Source: Heterohyrax brucei (taxonomy: Eukaryota > Chordata > Mammalia > Hyracoidea > Procaviidae). Taken from it: 64,000 bases of DNA. The notes below the pieces were generated by a model that was not told the DNA's origin, made no database searches, and saw nothing but the letters and a program-made list of their open reading frames with translations. The DNA lies in contig CM053162.1 of the NCBI GenBank assembly GCA_028571685.1, forward strand, positions 4,964,001-5,028,000, written 5' to 3'. This document shows, one piece after another, positions 36,701 through 47,900 of the stretch. The stretch's first letter is position 1, and every line of letters begins with the position of its first letter. The position numbers were made by a program, and so were the translations under genes.

Positions 36701-37570
36701 ATATCCCATAGGTTCTGGTAGGAAGTATTTTCGTTCTCATTGGAATCCATGAATTTCTTTAATTCATCCTTGATTTCCTCTATAACCCCTGTTTTTTTGA
36801 GCAAGATGTTTTTCAGTTTCCAAGAGTTCCACTTTCTATCTCTGTTTTTTCTGCTATTGATTTCAACTTTGATGGCTTTATGATCTGAGAAGATGCTTTG
36901 CAATAATTCAATGGTATGGATTTTGTTGAGCATTGCATTATGACCTATCACGTGGTCAATTCTGGAGAATGTTCCATGTGCACTGGAGAAGAAGGTGTAG
37001 TTGTCTGCTGATGGGTGGAAAGTTCTGTATATATCAATGAGGTTTAGTTGGTTAATTGTGTCAATGAGGTCTTCTGTATCTTTACTGAGATTTTTTCTAG
37101 ATGATCTGTCTAGTAATGAGAGTGGACTGTTAAAGTCTCCCACTATTATTGTGGAGTCATCTAACTCTCTTTTGAGCGTAGTCAGTGTTTCTTCGACATA
37201 TTAGGTGCTCTGACATTAGGTGCATAAATGTTTAATATAGTTAAGTCTTGCTTGTGTACTGAACCTTTCAGCAATAAATAGTGCCCATCTTTGTCCACAA
37301 TGGTGGATTTGACATTAAAGTTGATTTTGTCTGAGATTAGAATTGCTACCCCTGCTCTTCTTTGTTCATTGTTAGCTTGATATATATTCTTCCATCCTTT
37401 AATTTTCAGTTTGTTCCTGTCTTTAGGTCTCAAGTGAGTTTCTTGTAGACAACATATGGATGGGTCATGTCTTTTGATCCAAGATGACACTCAGTGTCTC
37501 TTTACTGGAGCATTCAGTCCATTCACATTCAATGTAATTATTGACAGGTATGTGTTCACTGCTGCCTTTG
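33800..37570 (-). pseudogene. L1 D ORF2 (endonuclease-reverse transcriptase), broken
   Basis: ORF2p of L1 nicks target DNA and reverse transcribes L1 RNA at the nick. Fragments in order on the reverse strand are as follows. The N-terminal endonuclease is at 37490-37182, with CCLQETHL and LNIYAPN. The endonuclease C-terminal half is at 37143-36649, with GDFNSPLS, SRIDHVIG and SDHKAIKVE. The RT is at 36094-34943 (383 codons), with [14 protein letters not shown] and the catalytic [11 protein letters not shown] thumb piece is at 34923-34681. The C-terminal cysteine-containing region is at 34258-33800, with [18 protein letters not shown]. Neighbouring fragments lie in different frames, so several frameshifts plus stops separate them. 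It is therefore inactive, although each catalytic block is well preserved. Confidence 0.9.
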
Positions 37571-37984
37571 TGATATGTTTATTTTTATGTTGATGTTTTC
37601 TCTGTTGTTCTTATTAGTCTGTTCTGAGACACTCTTTTTTGTCAGTTGATTTTTCACCTTTTTCAGAGCTGGTTTTATAGTTGTTGAGACTCGTGTGTTA
37701 GATTTCTTGAAATGGTATGATACATCTTTGTTGTGCTTTACAGCTGCACCTATGATCCCCCTTAATAAACTATTTATAAACCCAATTTTAATTACTACCA
37801 GTCTTGTCATCTTCCTCTCCATCTGGAAGGACTATAACGACTGTAGTACATCCCTCTTTTATTATGATGACACCATTGTTTTCATGATGATCACTGGATT
37901 GCTTCTTTCCAAATCAAAGCCGTGATTTATTTTGGAGCCTTCCCTAAATGAGTATTGAGTAGTGTGTCATTCTAAAATATAAAG

Positions 37985-38944
37985 TTAGTGGTTTCGTTCT
38001 TCTAAGTCAAAGCCCAGAACTTCTTTCAGTATTTCTTGTAGTTTGGGTTTGGCTTTTACAAAGTCTCTGTGTTTCTGTTTATCTGGGAATGTCTTAATTT
38101 CATTTTCGTATTTGAAAGACAGTTTTGCAGGATATATAATTCTTGGTTGGAAGTTCTTCTCCTTCAAGACTTTGAATGTGTCGTGCCACTGTCTCCGTGC
38201 CAGCATGGTTTCTGCTGAGAAATCTGACAAGACCCTACAGGGTTTCCCTCTGAAGGTTAGCTTTGCCTTGAGTCTTGCTGCCTTTAAGAGTTGCTGCTTA
38301 TGTTTCATTTTGTTAAGCTTGATTATAATATGTCTTGGAGTCTTTCTTTTGAGATCTATATTGGGTGGCGTACAGTATGCATCTGAGATGTCTGTATTCT
38401 CTTCCTTCATGATTTCTGGGAAGTTTTCTTTCAGCAGCTCAGCAACAATACTCTCTGTGTTCTCAGACGTCTCACCCTGTTCAGGGACTCCAATTAATCG
38501 AAGGTTGTTCCTCTTAATAGAGTCCCACTTGCTTCTTAATGTTTCTTCATTTTTCTTGTTTCTTTTTTCTGATTTCTGCTCATATACACTGGCATCAGTA
38601 GCTCTGTCTTCCAAGTCAGAAATTCTTTTTTCCATTTGTTCCATTCTGTTTTCTTGGGTTTGCATGGAAGTTTCTATGTCTTTGACTTTCTTCTTGATCT
38701 GTTGGATTTCAGAGTACCGGTGTTCCATCAGATCGAACAAGTTGCTTAATTTTTCATTTTGTTCTGCTGCATCTTGTATAAGGTCTAGAAGGGCCCTGTA
38801 TATAATCAATTTGTATTCACTTCCTGTTGCTTTCATAACAGTTTCTTTATCTGGAAAACTCCTTGGTTGCTTTGTTTGGGAGCCTTCTGAAGCCATGAGT
38901 GATTGCTTGTATGCCACAATTGTCTGTTGCTTTTTGAGTCCCAT
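37985..38944 (-). CDS. L1 ORF1p, intact reading frame in element D
   Basis: This 319-residue protein has the length and layout of a placental L1 ORF1p, the RNA-binding trimeric chaperone that coats L1 RNA. Residues about 45-140 are charged and heptad-like (coiled coil). NNLRLIGVPE at 146-155 opens the RRM-like domain, with PRHIIIKL at 203-210. The C-terminal domain holds FSAETMLARRQW (242-253) and NFQPRIIYPAKLSF (264-277). The first Met is used because the upstream sequence is 5'UTR; a second Met at residue 17 is possible. The downstream ORF2 is broken, so any function would need another L1's ORF2p. The frame is open from Met to stop, but transcription is unknown. Confidence 0.9.
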   Translation of the reverse strand: MGLKKQQTIVAYKQSLMASEGSQTKQPRSFPDKETVMKATGSEYKLIIYRALLDLIQDAAEQNEKLSNLFDLMEHRYSEIQQIKKKVKDIETSMQTQENRMEQMEKRISDLEDRATDASVYEQKSEKRNKKNEETLRSKWDSIKRNNLRLIGVPEQGETSENTESIVAELLKENFPEIMKEENTDISDAYCTPPNIDLKRKTPRHIIIKLNKMKHKQQLLKAARLKAKLTFRGKPCRVLSDFSAETMLARRQWHDTFKVLKEKNFQPRIIYPAKLSFKYENEIKTFPDKQKHRDFVKAKPKLQEILKEVLGFDLEERNH

Positions 38945-39942
38945 ATGAGTATATAGAGGCTGGAAGAGGTACTGTGAGGATGGACTGCAAATGTTTCTCT
39001 AGGCTGTCTTCAAATGTAAAGCAAAAGGTATCTGACCAGTTCACAAGTCAGTTAGGTTTTCAGGTGTAGAGGTCCCTCTTCCCATCTGACAAAGTAAGCG
39101 CCACTGTATCCAACCCAGATGATAACAAAGTAGTTCAGAATACAGCACTGCTACTGCCCTGGTGGCCTCTGCTGACAGAGCCTAGCCTTATCCAACACTG
39201 AGTCGAGTACAGGTTTTGTGATAGAAAAGCGCTCTCTTGTGGGCAGGGTCTGGCTCCCAAGCTAAGAATTAGGTCCAGCTTCAGCCACCGTACCCAAGAT
39301 GGTGTCCTCCACACAGGCAGCAGACAGAGGGGCTAAAGGTGCCCAGAGGCAGTGATTCCTCTGCTTCTGTTGCAGGGCCTCCAACGTAGGCAGCACTGTG
39401 CAAAATCACTACTTTTCTGACGGAGAAGCGCTGTCCCCTTTGCAGGCGCTGGCTCCCAGGCTAAGAACGAGGTCCCGCTAAAATCTCGGTACCAACATAG
39501 TGTCCCGCACCCTGACCGCGGAGCTCTGCACAAACCCCACTGAGGCAGCTACAAAATGAAAGCCTCAAAGTGGCTAGATTAACAGAGTCCCGAGCCTCTC
39601 TCTCAGAATATGGGAATTTCGCCTGCCTATCCCCCCAGCAGGGCATCTGAGTCCATCCGCCAGGCAAGGCCCAGTTCCGCCCGCCAGCCGAGACCGAGGA
39701 AAAAAAAAGTCAAAACGGTGCGTTTACCTTCCATCCGTGAGAGCTGGGGCTAGCCAGGAGCGGGAGTCAGCGAAACAGAGGAGATTTTTCACTGAGTGGT
39801 ATGAAGTCCCAATTAACAGCTCTGTGTTGTGTCCTTAGGCTGATTAGGTGCTCAGAAGGCTCTGTTTGATTGTCAATTCAGGTCTTGGTTTCCAGAGGGA
39901 TAGAAGGAGATGTGTGCCTAGTTGGCCATCTTGACTCCGCCC
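38945..39942 (-). promoter_or_regulatory. L1 D 5'UTR with two ~200-bp tandem units
   Basis: In L1s this region carries the internal RNA polymerase II promoter. It is more GC- and CpG-rich than its surroundings. Two related units are visible. One has AAGCGCTCTC at 39228 followed by TCTGGCTCCCAAGCTAAGAA. The other has AAGCGCTGTC at 39426 followed by GCTGGCTCCCAGGCTAAGAA. The offset is about 199 bp. The distal end (about 39770-39942) is shared with element B. Promoter activity is inferred from position only. Confidence 0.7.
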
Positions 39943-40343
39943 GAATGTTTCTTATCTTCTATGTTATTTTTGTGGTTGATTATGTGAATTGTTTTTCTGA
40001 TGTTGAACCAGCGTTGCATCCTTGGTGTGAACCCAACTCAGTCATGATGAATTATTTTTTTGATATGTTGTTGAATTCTACTGGTTAGGATTTTGTTCAA
40101 GATTTTTGCTTCTAGGTTCGTGAGTGATATTGGTCTGTAATTTTCTTCTTTTATCATATCTTTTCCTGACTTTGGTATCAGAGTTATGCTGGCTTGATAG
40201 AATGAATTTCAGAGTATTCCATCCCATTCTATGCTGTATAATAACTTCAGTATTGGAGTTTACTCCTCTCTAAAGTTTGGTAGAATTCTCCAGTGAAGTC
40301 ATCTGGGCCAGGACTTTTTTGGTTGGTGGTTTTTTGATGTCTT

Positions 40344-40364
40344 CGACGGCACTTGGCTGGCTTA
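40344..40364 (+). mobile_element. Ultra-short AfroSINE-like 3' tail
   Basis: CGACGGCACTTGGCTGGCTT interrupts L1 C ORF2 at a point where the parallel passage in element D (36180-36200) has no such sequence. This supports a real insertion of about 20-25 bp rather than chance. Confidence 0.55.
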
Positions 40365-42492
40365 GCTTTTAAATCTCTTTCTTTGTGATGAGTTTATTAA
40401 GTTTTTCTACTTCTTGTGATAATTTTGGTAGGAAATATGAATCTAGAAATTTTCCATTTCCTCTAGGTTTTCTAATATTTTAGAGTACAGTCTCTTGTAT
40501 TACTCTGCTAGGACACTTTGGATTTCAGTTGGGTCTGTTGTAGCACCTCCCATCTCATTTCTTATTTGGGTTATTTTTTTCCTCTGCTGTTTTTCTTTTG
40601 TAAGTTTAGCCAACGGTTTATCAATTTTGTTGATATTTTCAGAAAAACAGCTTCTAGTTTTGCTAGTTTTTTTCAATTATTCTTCTATTCTCTAGCTCCT
40701 TTACGTCTGATCTTCTGTTTTCTCCTGGTGTCTGAATGGTTCCTTTGTCACTCTTTACTTCTTCAAGTTGCGGGGTTAATTCTTTTGGTTTAGGCCCTTT
40801 ATTCATTCCAGATGTTTGAATTCATGGAGATAAATTGACCTCTGAGCACTGCTTTTGCTGCATCCCATAGGTTCTGGTAGGATGTGTTTTCATTCTCATT
40901 GGATTCCACAAATTTCTTTATTTTTTCCTTGATTTCTCCTATAAACACATAGATTCTTGAGCAAGGTATTACTCAGTTTCCATTTGTTCAAATTTCTTCT
41001 TGTGTTTTTTTCCGCTATTGATTTCAATTTTTATGGCTTTATAGTCAGAGAAGATACTTTGCAGTAATTGAATGGTTTGGATTTTGTTGAGACTCGATTT
41101 ATGTCCTAAAACATGGTGTATTCTGGAAGTTGTTCCCTGTGCACTGAAGAAGAAGATATATTTATCTGTGAATGGGTAAAAAGTTCTGTACACATCAATG
41201 AGACCTAGTTGTTTAATTGGCACAGTAAGATCTTCTGTATCTTTACTGAGCCTTTTTCTGGATAATCTGTCCATTACTGAAAGTGGAGGGTTGAAGTCTC
41301 CAACTGCTTTTGTGGAGTGATCTATCTCATTTTTCAGTGCTGTCAACACTTGTTCAACACATTTAGATGCTCTAGTATTGGGTGTATAAATATTTGGTAT
41401 TGTTACATCTGGCTTATGTATTGAACTTTTCAGCAATAGTGACCATCCTTGTCCACGATGGAGGATTTTACATTGAAATCTGTTTTACCTGAGATTAGTA
41501 TTGCCACTCCTGTTTCTCTTTGCGTGTTGTTAGCTTGGTATATGTTTTCCATCCTTTGATTTTCAATTTGTTGATATCTTTGAGTCTAAGATATGTTTCT
41601 TGTCAGCAGCACATAGATGCATAGTGTCTTTTGATCAAGAGTGTCACTCTCTGTCTCTTTATTGGAGCATGGAGTCTGTTTACATTCAGTGTAGTTATTG
41701 ATAGGTGTGTGTTTAGTGCTGTCATTTTGATGCATTTATTTTTGTGTTGTTGATGTTTTCTATGTTGCTGCTAATACTCTGCTCTGGGTCATTCTTCTTT
41801 ATGAGTTGACTTCATCTTTTTCATTGTTGGTTTTTTGTTGAGACTCCTGTTTTAAGTTTCTTGTTTTGACATGTTTCACTGTTATTATTATGCTTTGTGA
41901 CTGTGCCTATGATCCCCTTTATTATTCTAAGTTTAAACCAGACTTTAACTTATGCATGTCTTTTATTTTACTCTCCATCTGGTAGGGTTATACCTAGTAC
42001 AATGCATTCCTCTTTTCAGTGTGATTGTGTCATAGTTTTCATGTTAAAATCACCGGTTCCCTTCTATTAATATTTTAGCTTTGACTGACCTTTCTTACTT
42101 CCCTCACTGAGGATTCTTGATGCTGTGTTTTGCGTTGCCTCTTTAAGCACACACTTGGTGGTTTTGTTTTTCTAAACAAAGAGCTTCTTTCAGTATTTCT
42201 TATAGTTTGGGTTTGGTTTTCACAAAGTCTGTAAGCTTCTGTTTATCTGAGAATGTCTTTATTTTACTTTTATATTTGACAGACAATTTTGCAGGGTGTA
42301 TAACCCTTGGTTGGAAGTTTTTCTCCTTCAAAGCTTCAAAATGGCTCTCACTGCCTTCTTGCCAACAACATTTCTGCCAGGAAGTCAGCTACAGAGCTCC
42401 CCTTTGTACATTAGCTTTGCTTTATGCCTCACTGACTTTAAGAGAATCTGTTTGTTTCATTTTATTAATTTTGATTTTAATATGTCTTGGCC

Positions 42493-43015
42493 TGTTATAG
42501 ATTGAACTATGTTCCTCCCCCAAATGTGGGTAGCCGTTTGGCTGAGTCATCATTCCCAGTATTTTGTGATTTTTCTGTATACATCCTAATCTCTGCCTGT
42601 GGCTAAGAGACAGAGTGATTATGTTAAAAGAGGATTAGAGTAGCACTGCATCACCATTGCCAAGGGAGTTTCCCTGGAGTGTGGCTTGCACCACCCTTTA
42701 TCCTTTCATCCTACAAGAGACAAAAAGTGAGATAAGCAAGCAGAGAATTGGGACTCTGTACCATCAAGAAAGCAGCATTGGGAGAAGAGCTTGTTCTTCA
42801 GACCTGAGCGTCGTGTGACAAGGTGCTCCCTATGAAAAGAATGATACAACACAAGAAATTTCCTCCAGAGTCAACAAGGGGGAAAGCCTTCCGCTGGAGC
42901 AGACACCCTGAATTTGGACTTGTAGTGTACTGGACCATGTAAGAATAAACTTTCCTTTGTTAAAGCCACCCACTTTGTAGTATTTCTGATAGAACAGTGC
43001 CAGATGACTAAAACA
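42493..43015 (+). mobile_element. Solo MaLR-like LTR in L1 C ORF1
   Basis: About 523 bp with an intact TG...CA outline: TGTTATAGATTGAACTATGT at the start and ACTAAAACA at the end. AATAAA is at 42944-42949. ORF1 of L1 C continues on both sides (compare 38320-38350 in element D). A matching 5-bp duplication was not found (GGCC- versus GTATC), so one edge may have decayed. Confidence 0.82.
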
Positions 43016-43572
43016 GTATCTTTCTTTTGGGATCTAATGTTGTAGTGTTTGATAAGCATCATTGATACCTATGTTCTCTTCTTTCATAATTTCAGGGAAA
43101 TTTTTTGTCAGCGACTCTACACCAATACTGTGTATTTTCAGTTAGCCCTTCCTGTTCCAGAACTCTAATTATTTGTATATTATTCTTCTTAATTAGAGTC
43201 CCACATGTTTCTTAATACTTTTTCATTTTTCTCATTTCTTTTCTCTGATTTCTCCTCATAAATGCTGGTGTCAGTTGCTCTGTCCTGAAGTTCCCTGACC
43301 CTGGCTTTCCATCTCCCCAGTTCTGTTATTTTGGATTTGGATTGAAGTGTCTGATTCTGTAATTTTATTATTGATCTGCTGGATTTTAGAACATTGATGT
43401 TCCATCAGTTCAGATAGCTTACTTAATTTTTCACTTTGTTCTACTGTGTTTTGTTTCCTCTTTAGGAGGGCTCCATACATCATTCTTTTGTACTGAACCT
43501 CTGATAATTTCAGAAAGGCTTCTTCATCTGTGAAGTTTTTTGATTCGTTGTTTTGGGAGTTTTCCTGAGCCA

Positions 43573-44950
43573 TGGTGGACTGCTTCTTTAAATGATCAGA
43601 TATCAATTGTTGTTTTCATGCCATCAGGAAGCTATGTGGTTTCCTGGTGTTATCCCAGCAGGAGCTGAGGCATAGTTCTAAAAGGGGAGTAATGGCACTA
43701 CTAGAATTGGTCATCAGCTATCTCTGTATTCTTTAGTGACTGGCCTCAGATGGACTCCCAGGTGTGGCAGGCCCTGTCTACTGGTTGCTAAAGTTGGGAG
43801 TTATTTGTGGGACTTTCTGTCTTTATGCTACTCGAGCCTATGATGTAGCTCAGGGAATGGCAGAGAGGAGGACGCCACCCCACTGGACTGCCCAGGACTG
43901 CTGAGCTCTGTAGATATGCCAAGCCAAGTGCCTTCAAGTCGGATCTGACTCATCAGCTTAACCATTGCTTATTTGCTTAGAGTGGTGCTATACAGCATCC
44001 ACTGAAACAATGTGGGTTCTTGGGGGTGGCAGGCTCCACCTCCTTGCTGGCAAAGACTGTGCCCTATTTATGGAGTGACTGGGGGCCTGTCAGCCAACAC
44101 TATGATGTAGATTGATGAAGAGTGGTGGAGATGCTACCAACTCACTCAGAAGTCAGTTCTGCAGGTGGTCTTATTTTAAAAAGATGCTTTACTGCTGAGC
44201 AAGGAGCTATCCATCAACTGCCAAAATCAATCAGGCCCTCAGGTGTGTCATTTCCAGCTCCCCCCACTGCCCCCTCACCTTGCATCTGATGATGAAAGCA
44301 CCTCACAGACTGTCACCAGACGTTATGGCATGGCTCAAAGGAGTTTGGGTTTAGGGCTTTGTTGCCCACATCTGCCTGGCACCACCCATAACTCTAGGCG
44401 CAATTGTCTTAAACACAACTTTTCTGCTGGAGAGCACTATCTAGACAGGACTGCTACTTCTCAGCCTCTCAGCTGATTAAGATTGAATCCCATAGAGCTG
44501 GCTTTCCGGACGTGAGTTAGCAGAATCTACAGCACAGTTCAGAGAAGAGAGGCTGGAGGGGTATTTGTGCACTTGTCAGCTGGCAACTGGGCTCTTAATA
44601 TGTAACTATACCAAGCACAGTCTCTTTGCTGCATTGTATGCTGTTTACTTAAGCACTGAAGTTCAGATATTAACCTCCTCATGCCCAATCCTTGCCTCCA
44701 GGATAACCAAGAAGACATCAGTACCTGCTGTTCTCCCAAACCATCAGTAGAAGCAGGTCTCAGCGTGCCACTGTCTGATCTTCGAGAGAGGTTGTTGCCC
44801 CCTTACTGTCACCTAGCCCAATCTGACAGCCTTAATTCAGATCCTAGGGCTCCTAGGATGTCCATAGTGCTCCATTCAATTATCATCCAGGCCTTAGTTC
44901 TCAGAGGGAATCAAGGAGATTTGTGTCTAGTCTTCCATCTTGCTTGTCCC
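43573..44950 (-). promoter_or_regulatory. L1 C 5'UTR, tandem degenerate monomers
   Basis: A recurring unit start is seen near 43660, 43850, 44105, 44325 and 44535. Each has a form of 'ATGGCATAGCTCAGAGAAGG' followed by a G-rich run and a CTTGGCCACCAGC-like block. Spacing is about 190-260 bp. The most legible is 44325, followed by the shared GTCTTAAACACAACTTTTCT segment. These are internal repeats of an L1 5'UTR and presumably old promoter units. Confidence 0.6.
43918..43953 (-). mobile_element. 5'-truncated AfroSINE fragment
   Basis: GCCAAGCCAAGTGCCTTCAA followed by GTCGGATCTGACTCAT is the antisense 3' terminus of the same AfroSINE variant as at 54227 and 62779. It lies in the L1 C 5'UTR. Confidence 0.65.
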
Positions 44951-47900
44951 AACTCACGAATTTTTTTGTAAGGTGTTGTTCAGTATCTAAGAGTTCAAAT
45001 TTCTGCCTGTGTTTTCTCTGCTGTTGATTTCAACTTTTATGGCTTTGTGATCCGAGAAGATGCTTTGCAATAATTCATTGGTTTGGATATTGTTGAGACT
45101 TGCTTCATTGTTGAATATGGGGTCTATTCTGGAGAATGTACCATGTGTGCTTGGAAAAAAGATGTACTTGTCTGTTGTTGGATAAACAATTCTGTATATG
45201 TCTATGAGTTTGAGTTGGTTGATTGTCTCAGTAAGATCTTCTGTACCTTTGTTGAGCTTTTTCCTGGATGATCTGTCCATTACTGAAAGTGGAGTGTTGA
45301 AGTGTCCTACCATTATTGTGGAGTAATCCATATCATCTTTCAATGTTGTCAGCATTTGTTTGACACATTTAGATGCTTTGATATTGGGTGCATAATTATT
45401 TGATATTGTTATATTATCCTTATGTTTTGAAACTTCTACCAATAAATAGTGACTATCCTTGTCCATAATGGTGAATTTCATTTTAAAATCTATTTTATCT
45501 GAGATTATCTGCCTCTCCTACTCTTCTTTGCATCTTCTTAGCTTGATATATATTTTTCCATCCTTTAATCTTCACTTTTTTCATATCTTAGAGTCTAAGG
45601 TGTGTTTCTTGTAGGCAGCACATAGATGGATCATGTTTTTTGATCCAATCTGTTACTCTGTATAATATTGGAGTGTTCAATCTATTTACATTCAGTGTAA
45701 TTACTGATAGATATGTATTTAGTGCTGTCATTTTGGTGCCTTTATTTTTGTGCTGTGATAGTTTTTGTTCCACTTAATAATCTGTTCTGAGTCCTTTTTC
45801 CTGATGGGTTTTCTTTTCATCCTTTTCAGTGTTGGTTTTGTGTCTGTTGTGTTTCTTATTTTCATATGTACTATTGTTAATTTGCTTTGTGGCAACCCCT
45901 TTGTTCCCCTCTAATGTTCTAGGTTTAACCAGTCTTTAACTTTGTTATATCTCCTTAACTTCCTCTCCATCTCAAAAGTCTAGGAATCTTAATATATCCT
46001 TCTTTATGGTATAATGTTGTCATAGTTTATGTGTTGAGATATCTGTTTCCCTAATTTTAATATTTTATCTTTGGTTGAACTTTGTGACTTCCCTAACTAA
46101 GCAGGACTTTGAATGTTGTGTTCTGCATTGTAGTCTTTGGTATGTATCTGGTTTTATTGATTTTCTAACTGAAGAACTTCTTCAGTATTTCTTGTACTTT
46201 TGGTTTTTGCAAAATTTCTAAGCTTCTGTTTGTCTGAGAATGTCCTAATTTGACCATCATATTTAAGAGACAATTTTGCAGGATATATAATACTTAGTTG
46301 GAAGTTTTTTTCTTCTTCTTCAAGGCTTTATGTCATCCCATTGCCTTCTTGCCAACACAGTTTTAGCTGACAAGTCAGAGGTTAGTTGAAAAAACTTCCC
46401 TTTGCACAGTAAATTTGGTTTAAGCCTAGCTGCCTTTAAGAGCCTCTCCTTGTGTTTCATTTTATTAAGCTTGATTATATCTTGGGGACTTTCTTTTGGG
46501 GACTTTCTTTTGTGGAGTATGGTGAGCATTTTGAGTGACTATCTTCTTTCTTGATGTCAGGGAAATTTTTTGTCATCAAATCTTCAAAAATTTTCTTTAT
46601 TTTCTGTTATCACTCCTGATTTTGGAACTCCAATTACTTGTAAATTGTTTCTCCTGATAGAGTACCACATGATCCTTAACGATTCTTCATTTTTCTTGAT
46701 TCTTTGATCTGATTTTTCCTCATAAATGCTGGTACAGGTGCTTTATATTCAATCTTGGTGATTCTGTATTCCAGTTCCTCAATCCTGCTCTCTTAGCTTT
46801 AAATGAATTGTCTAACTCTGTAAGTTTACTATTGATCTGCTGAATTTCACATTGTTCTAATGGTTCATATAGCTTATTTAATTTTTCATTTTGTTCTACA
46901 GCATTTTGTCTAACCTCCATCCTATGTTCTAGATAGGCTCTATACATAATTCTTTTGTGTTCTACCTCTGATAATTCAGAAAGCCTTCTTCATCTGGGAA
47001 GTTTTTTATTCTTTATTTTGGCAGTTTTCCAGAGCCATGGTGGTATGCTTCTTTAAATGGTTAGATATCGATTGTTGCCATCAGAAAGCTGTTCAGCTTC
47101 TCCAGTGTTGCACCAGCTATGTCACAGCTCAGAGAAGGGAGTGGGGAAGGGTGCTGCTGTACTTGGCCACCACCTGCCACTTCTCCAGGTGCAGCTGTCT
47201 TAACTATAGCTTCTCTATTGAGACACTATCCATTCAGGCAGTGCTGCTCAGCTTGGCAGCTTGCCCCAGCTGGGCCCTGATGGCAGCCTATTGTACAGGC
47301 ACTCTAGAGTCACAGCATACAGCATAGCTGCAGCGTATCTCAGAGAAAGGAGGAGGGTAGGGCTCTGCTGCCCTTGGCTGTCAGCTGCTGCTGTGTTCTC
47401 TAGGTACCGATGTCTTAAGAACAGATTCTTTGCTGAGAGAGAAGCTGTCCATTGGCAACCTGTCCCTGCCAGGCCCTGAGGCTCAGCAGACTCTGCCTCC
47501 TGGCTGACACAGATGGTGATCTACTTGTGGAGTCTCTCTGGAGCCATGTCAGCATGTGCTATCTAATGGCTCAGAGAAGGGTGGGAGGAAGGATGCTGCC
47601 ACATTTGGCCACCAGTCACCACTATGTTCTCTAGGTGCAGTTGACTTAAAAACAGCTTTTCTACTGAGAGAAGTACTGTCCAGTCAGTTACTGTTCCTCA
47701 GCATGGCAGCCAACCCTAGATGGGTCCTTAGGTGTGGCTGACTCCACCTCTCAGCTGACTAAGATTGTGTCCTACCTGTGCTGCTTCTCCTGTGCAGTGC
47801 AAGCAGAATCTATGGCATAGCTCATAAGAGAAAGGGGGGAAGGGCATTTCAGCACTTGGCCACCAGCCACTGTCTTTGGGTTCTCTAGATGTGACTGCCT

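Larger units (their letters stand above)
32736..39942 (-). mobile_element. Full-length L1 LINE D, innermost and youngest
   Basis: The element is about 7.2 kb and complete from a 5' end at 39942 to a 3' tail at 32736. A 16-bp target duplication, GAATGTTTCTTATCTT, stands at 32720-32735 and 39943-39958. On the reverse strand the order is 5'UTR (39942-38945, with two tandem monomers), ORF1 (38944-37985, open), an inter-ORF spacer of about 400 bp, ORF2 (about 37570-33800, broken), and a ~1.06 kb 3'UTR ending in an A-rich tail with AATAAA-like repeats. Divergence is visibly lower than in C, E or F. It lies within ORF2 of element C in the same orientation. Confidence 0.93.
39943..44950 (-). mobile_element. 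L1 LINE C, 5' part
   Basis: Resuming after element D, the plus strand carries the antisense of the remaining RT and then of the endonuclease (reverse frame 40969-41436, with a GDFNPPLS-like segment and HVLGHKSSLN). The inter-ORF region follows, then ORF1 (about 42180-43572), then a ~1.35 kb 5'UTR to 44950. ORF1 is split by a solo LTR at 42493-43015 and its N-terminal frame survives at 43271-43606. The 5' end (CCATCTTGCTTGTCCC) resembles that of the other L1s. No ORF is intact. Confidence 0.88.

Noticed and set aside
38043-38948. 301-codon open frame on the plus strand opposite L1 ORF1
   Set aside because: The frame is the exact antisense of ORF1. The A-rich lysine/glutamate codons of ORF1 become TTT/TTC/CTT on the other strand, so stops are rare by composition. 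No domain or start context supports a protein.
42493-43015. Possible 5-bp duplication for the solo LTR in L1 C
   Set aside because: The flanking pentamers do not match on either side, so no duplication is claimed although the LTR ends are clear.
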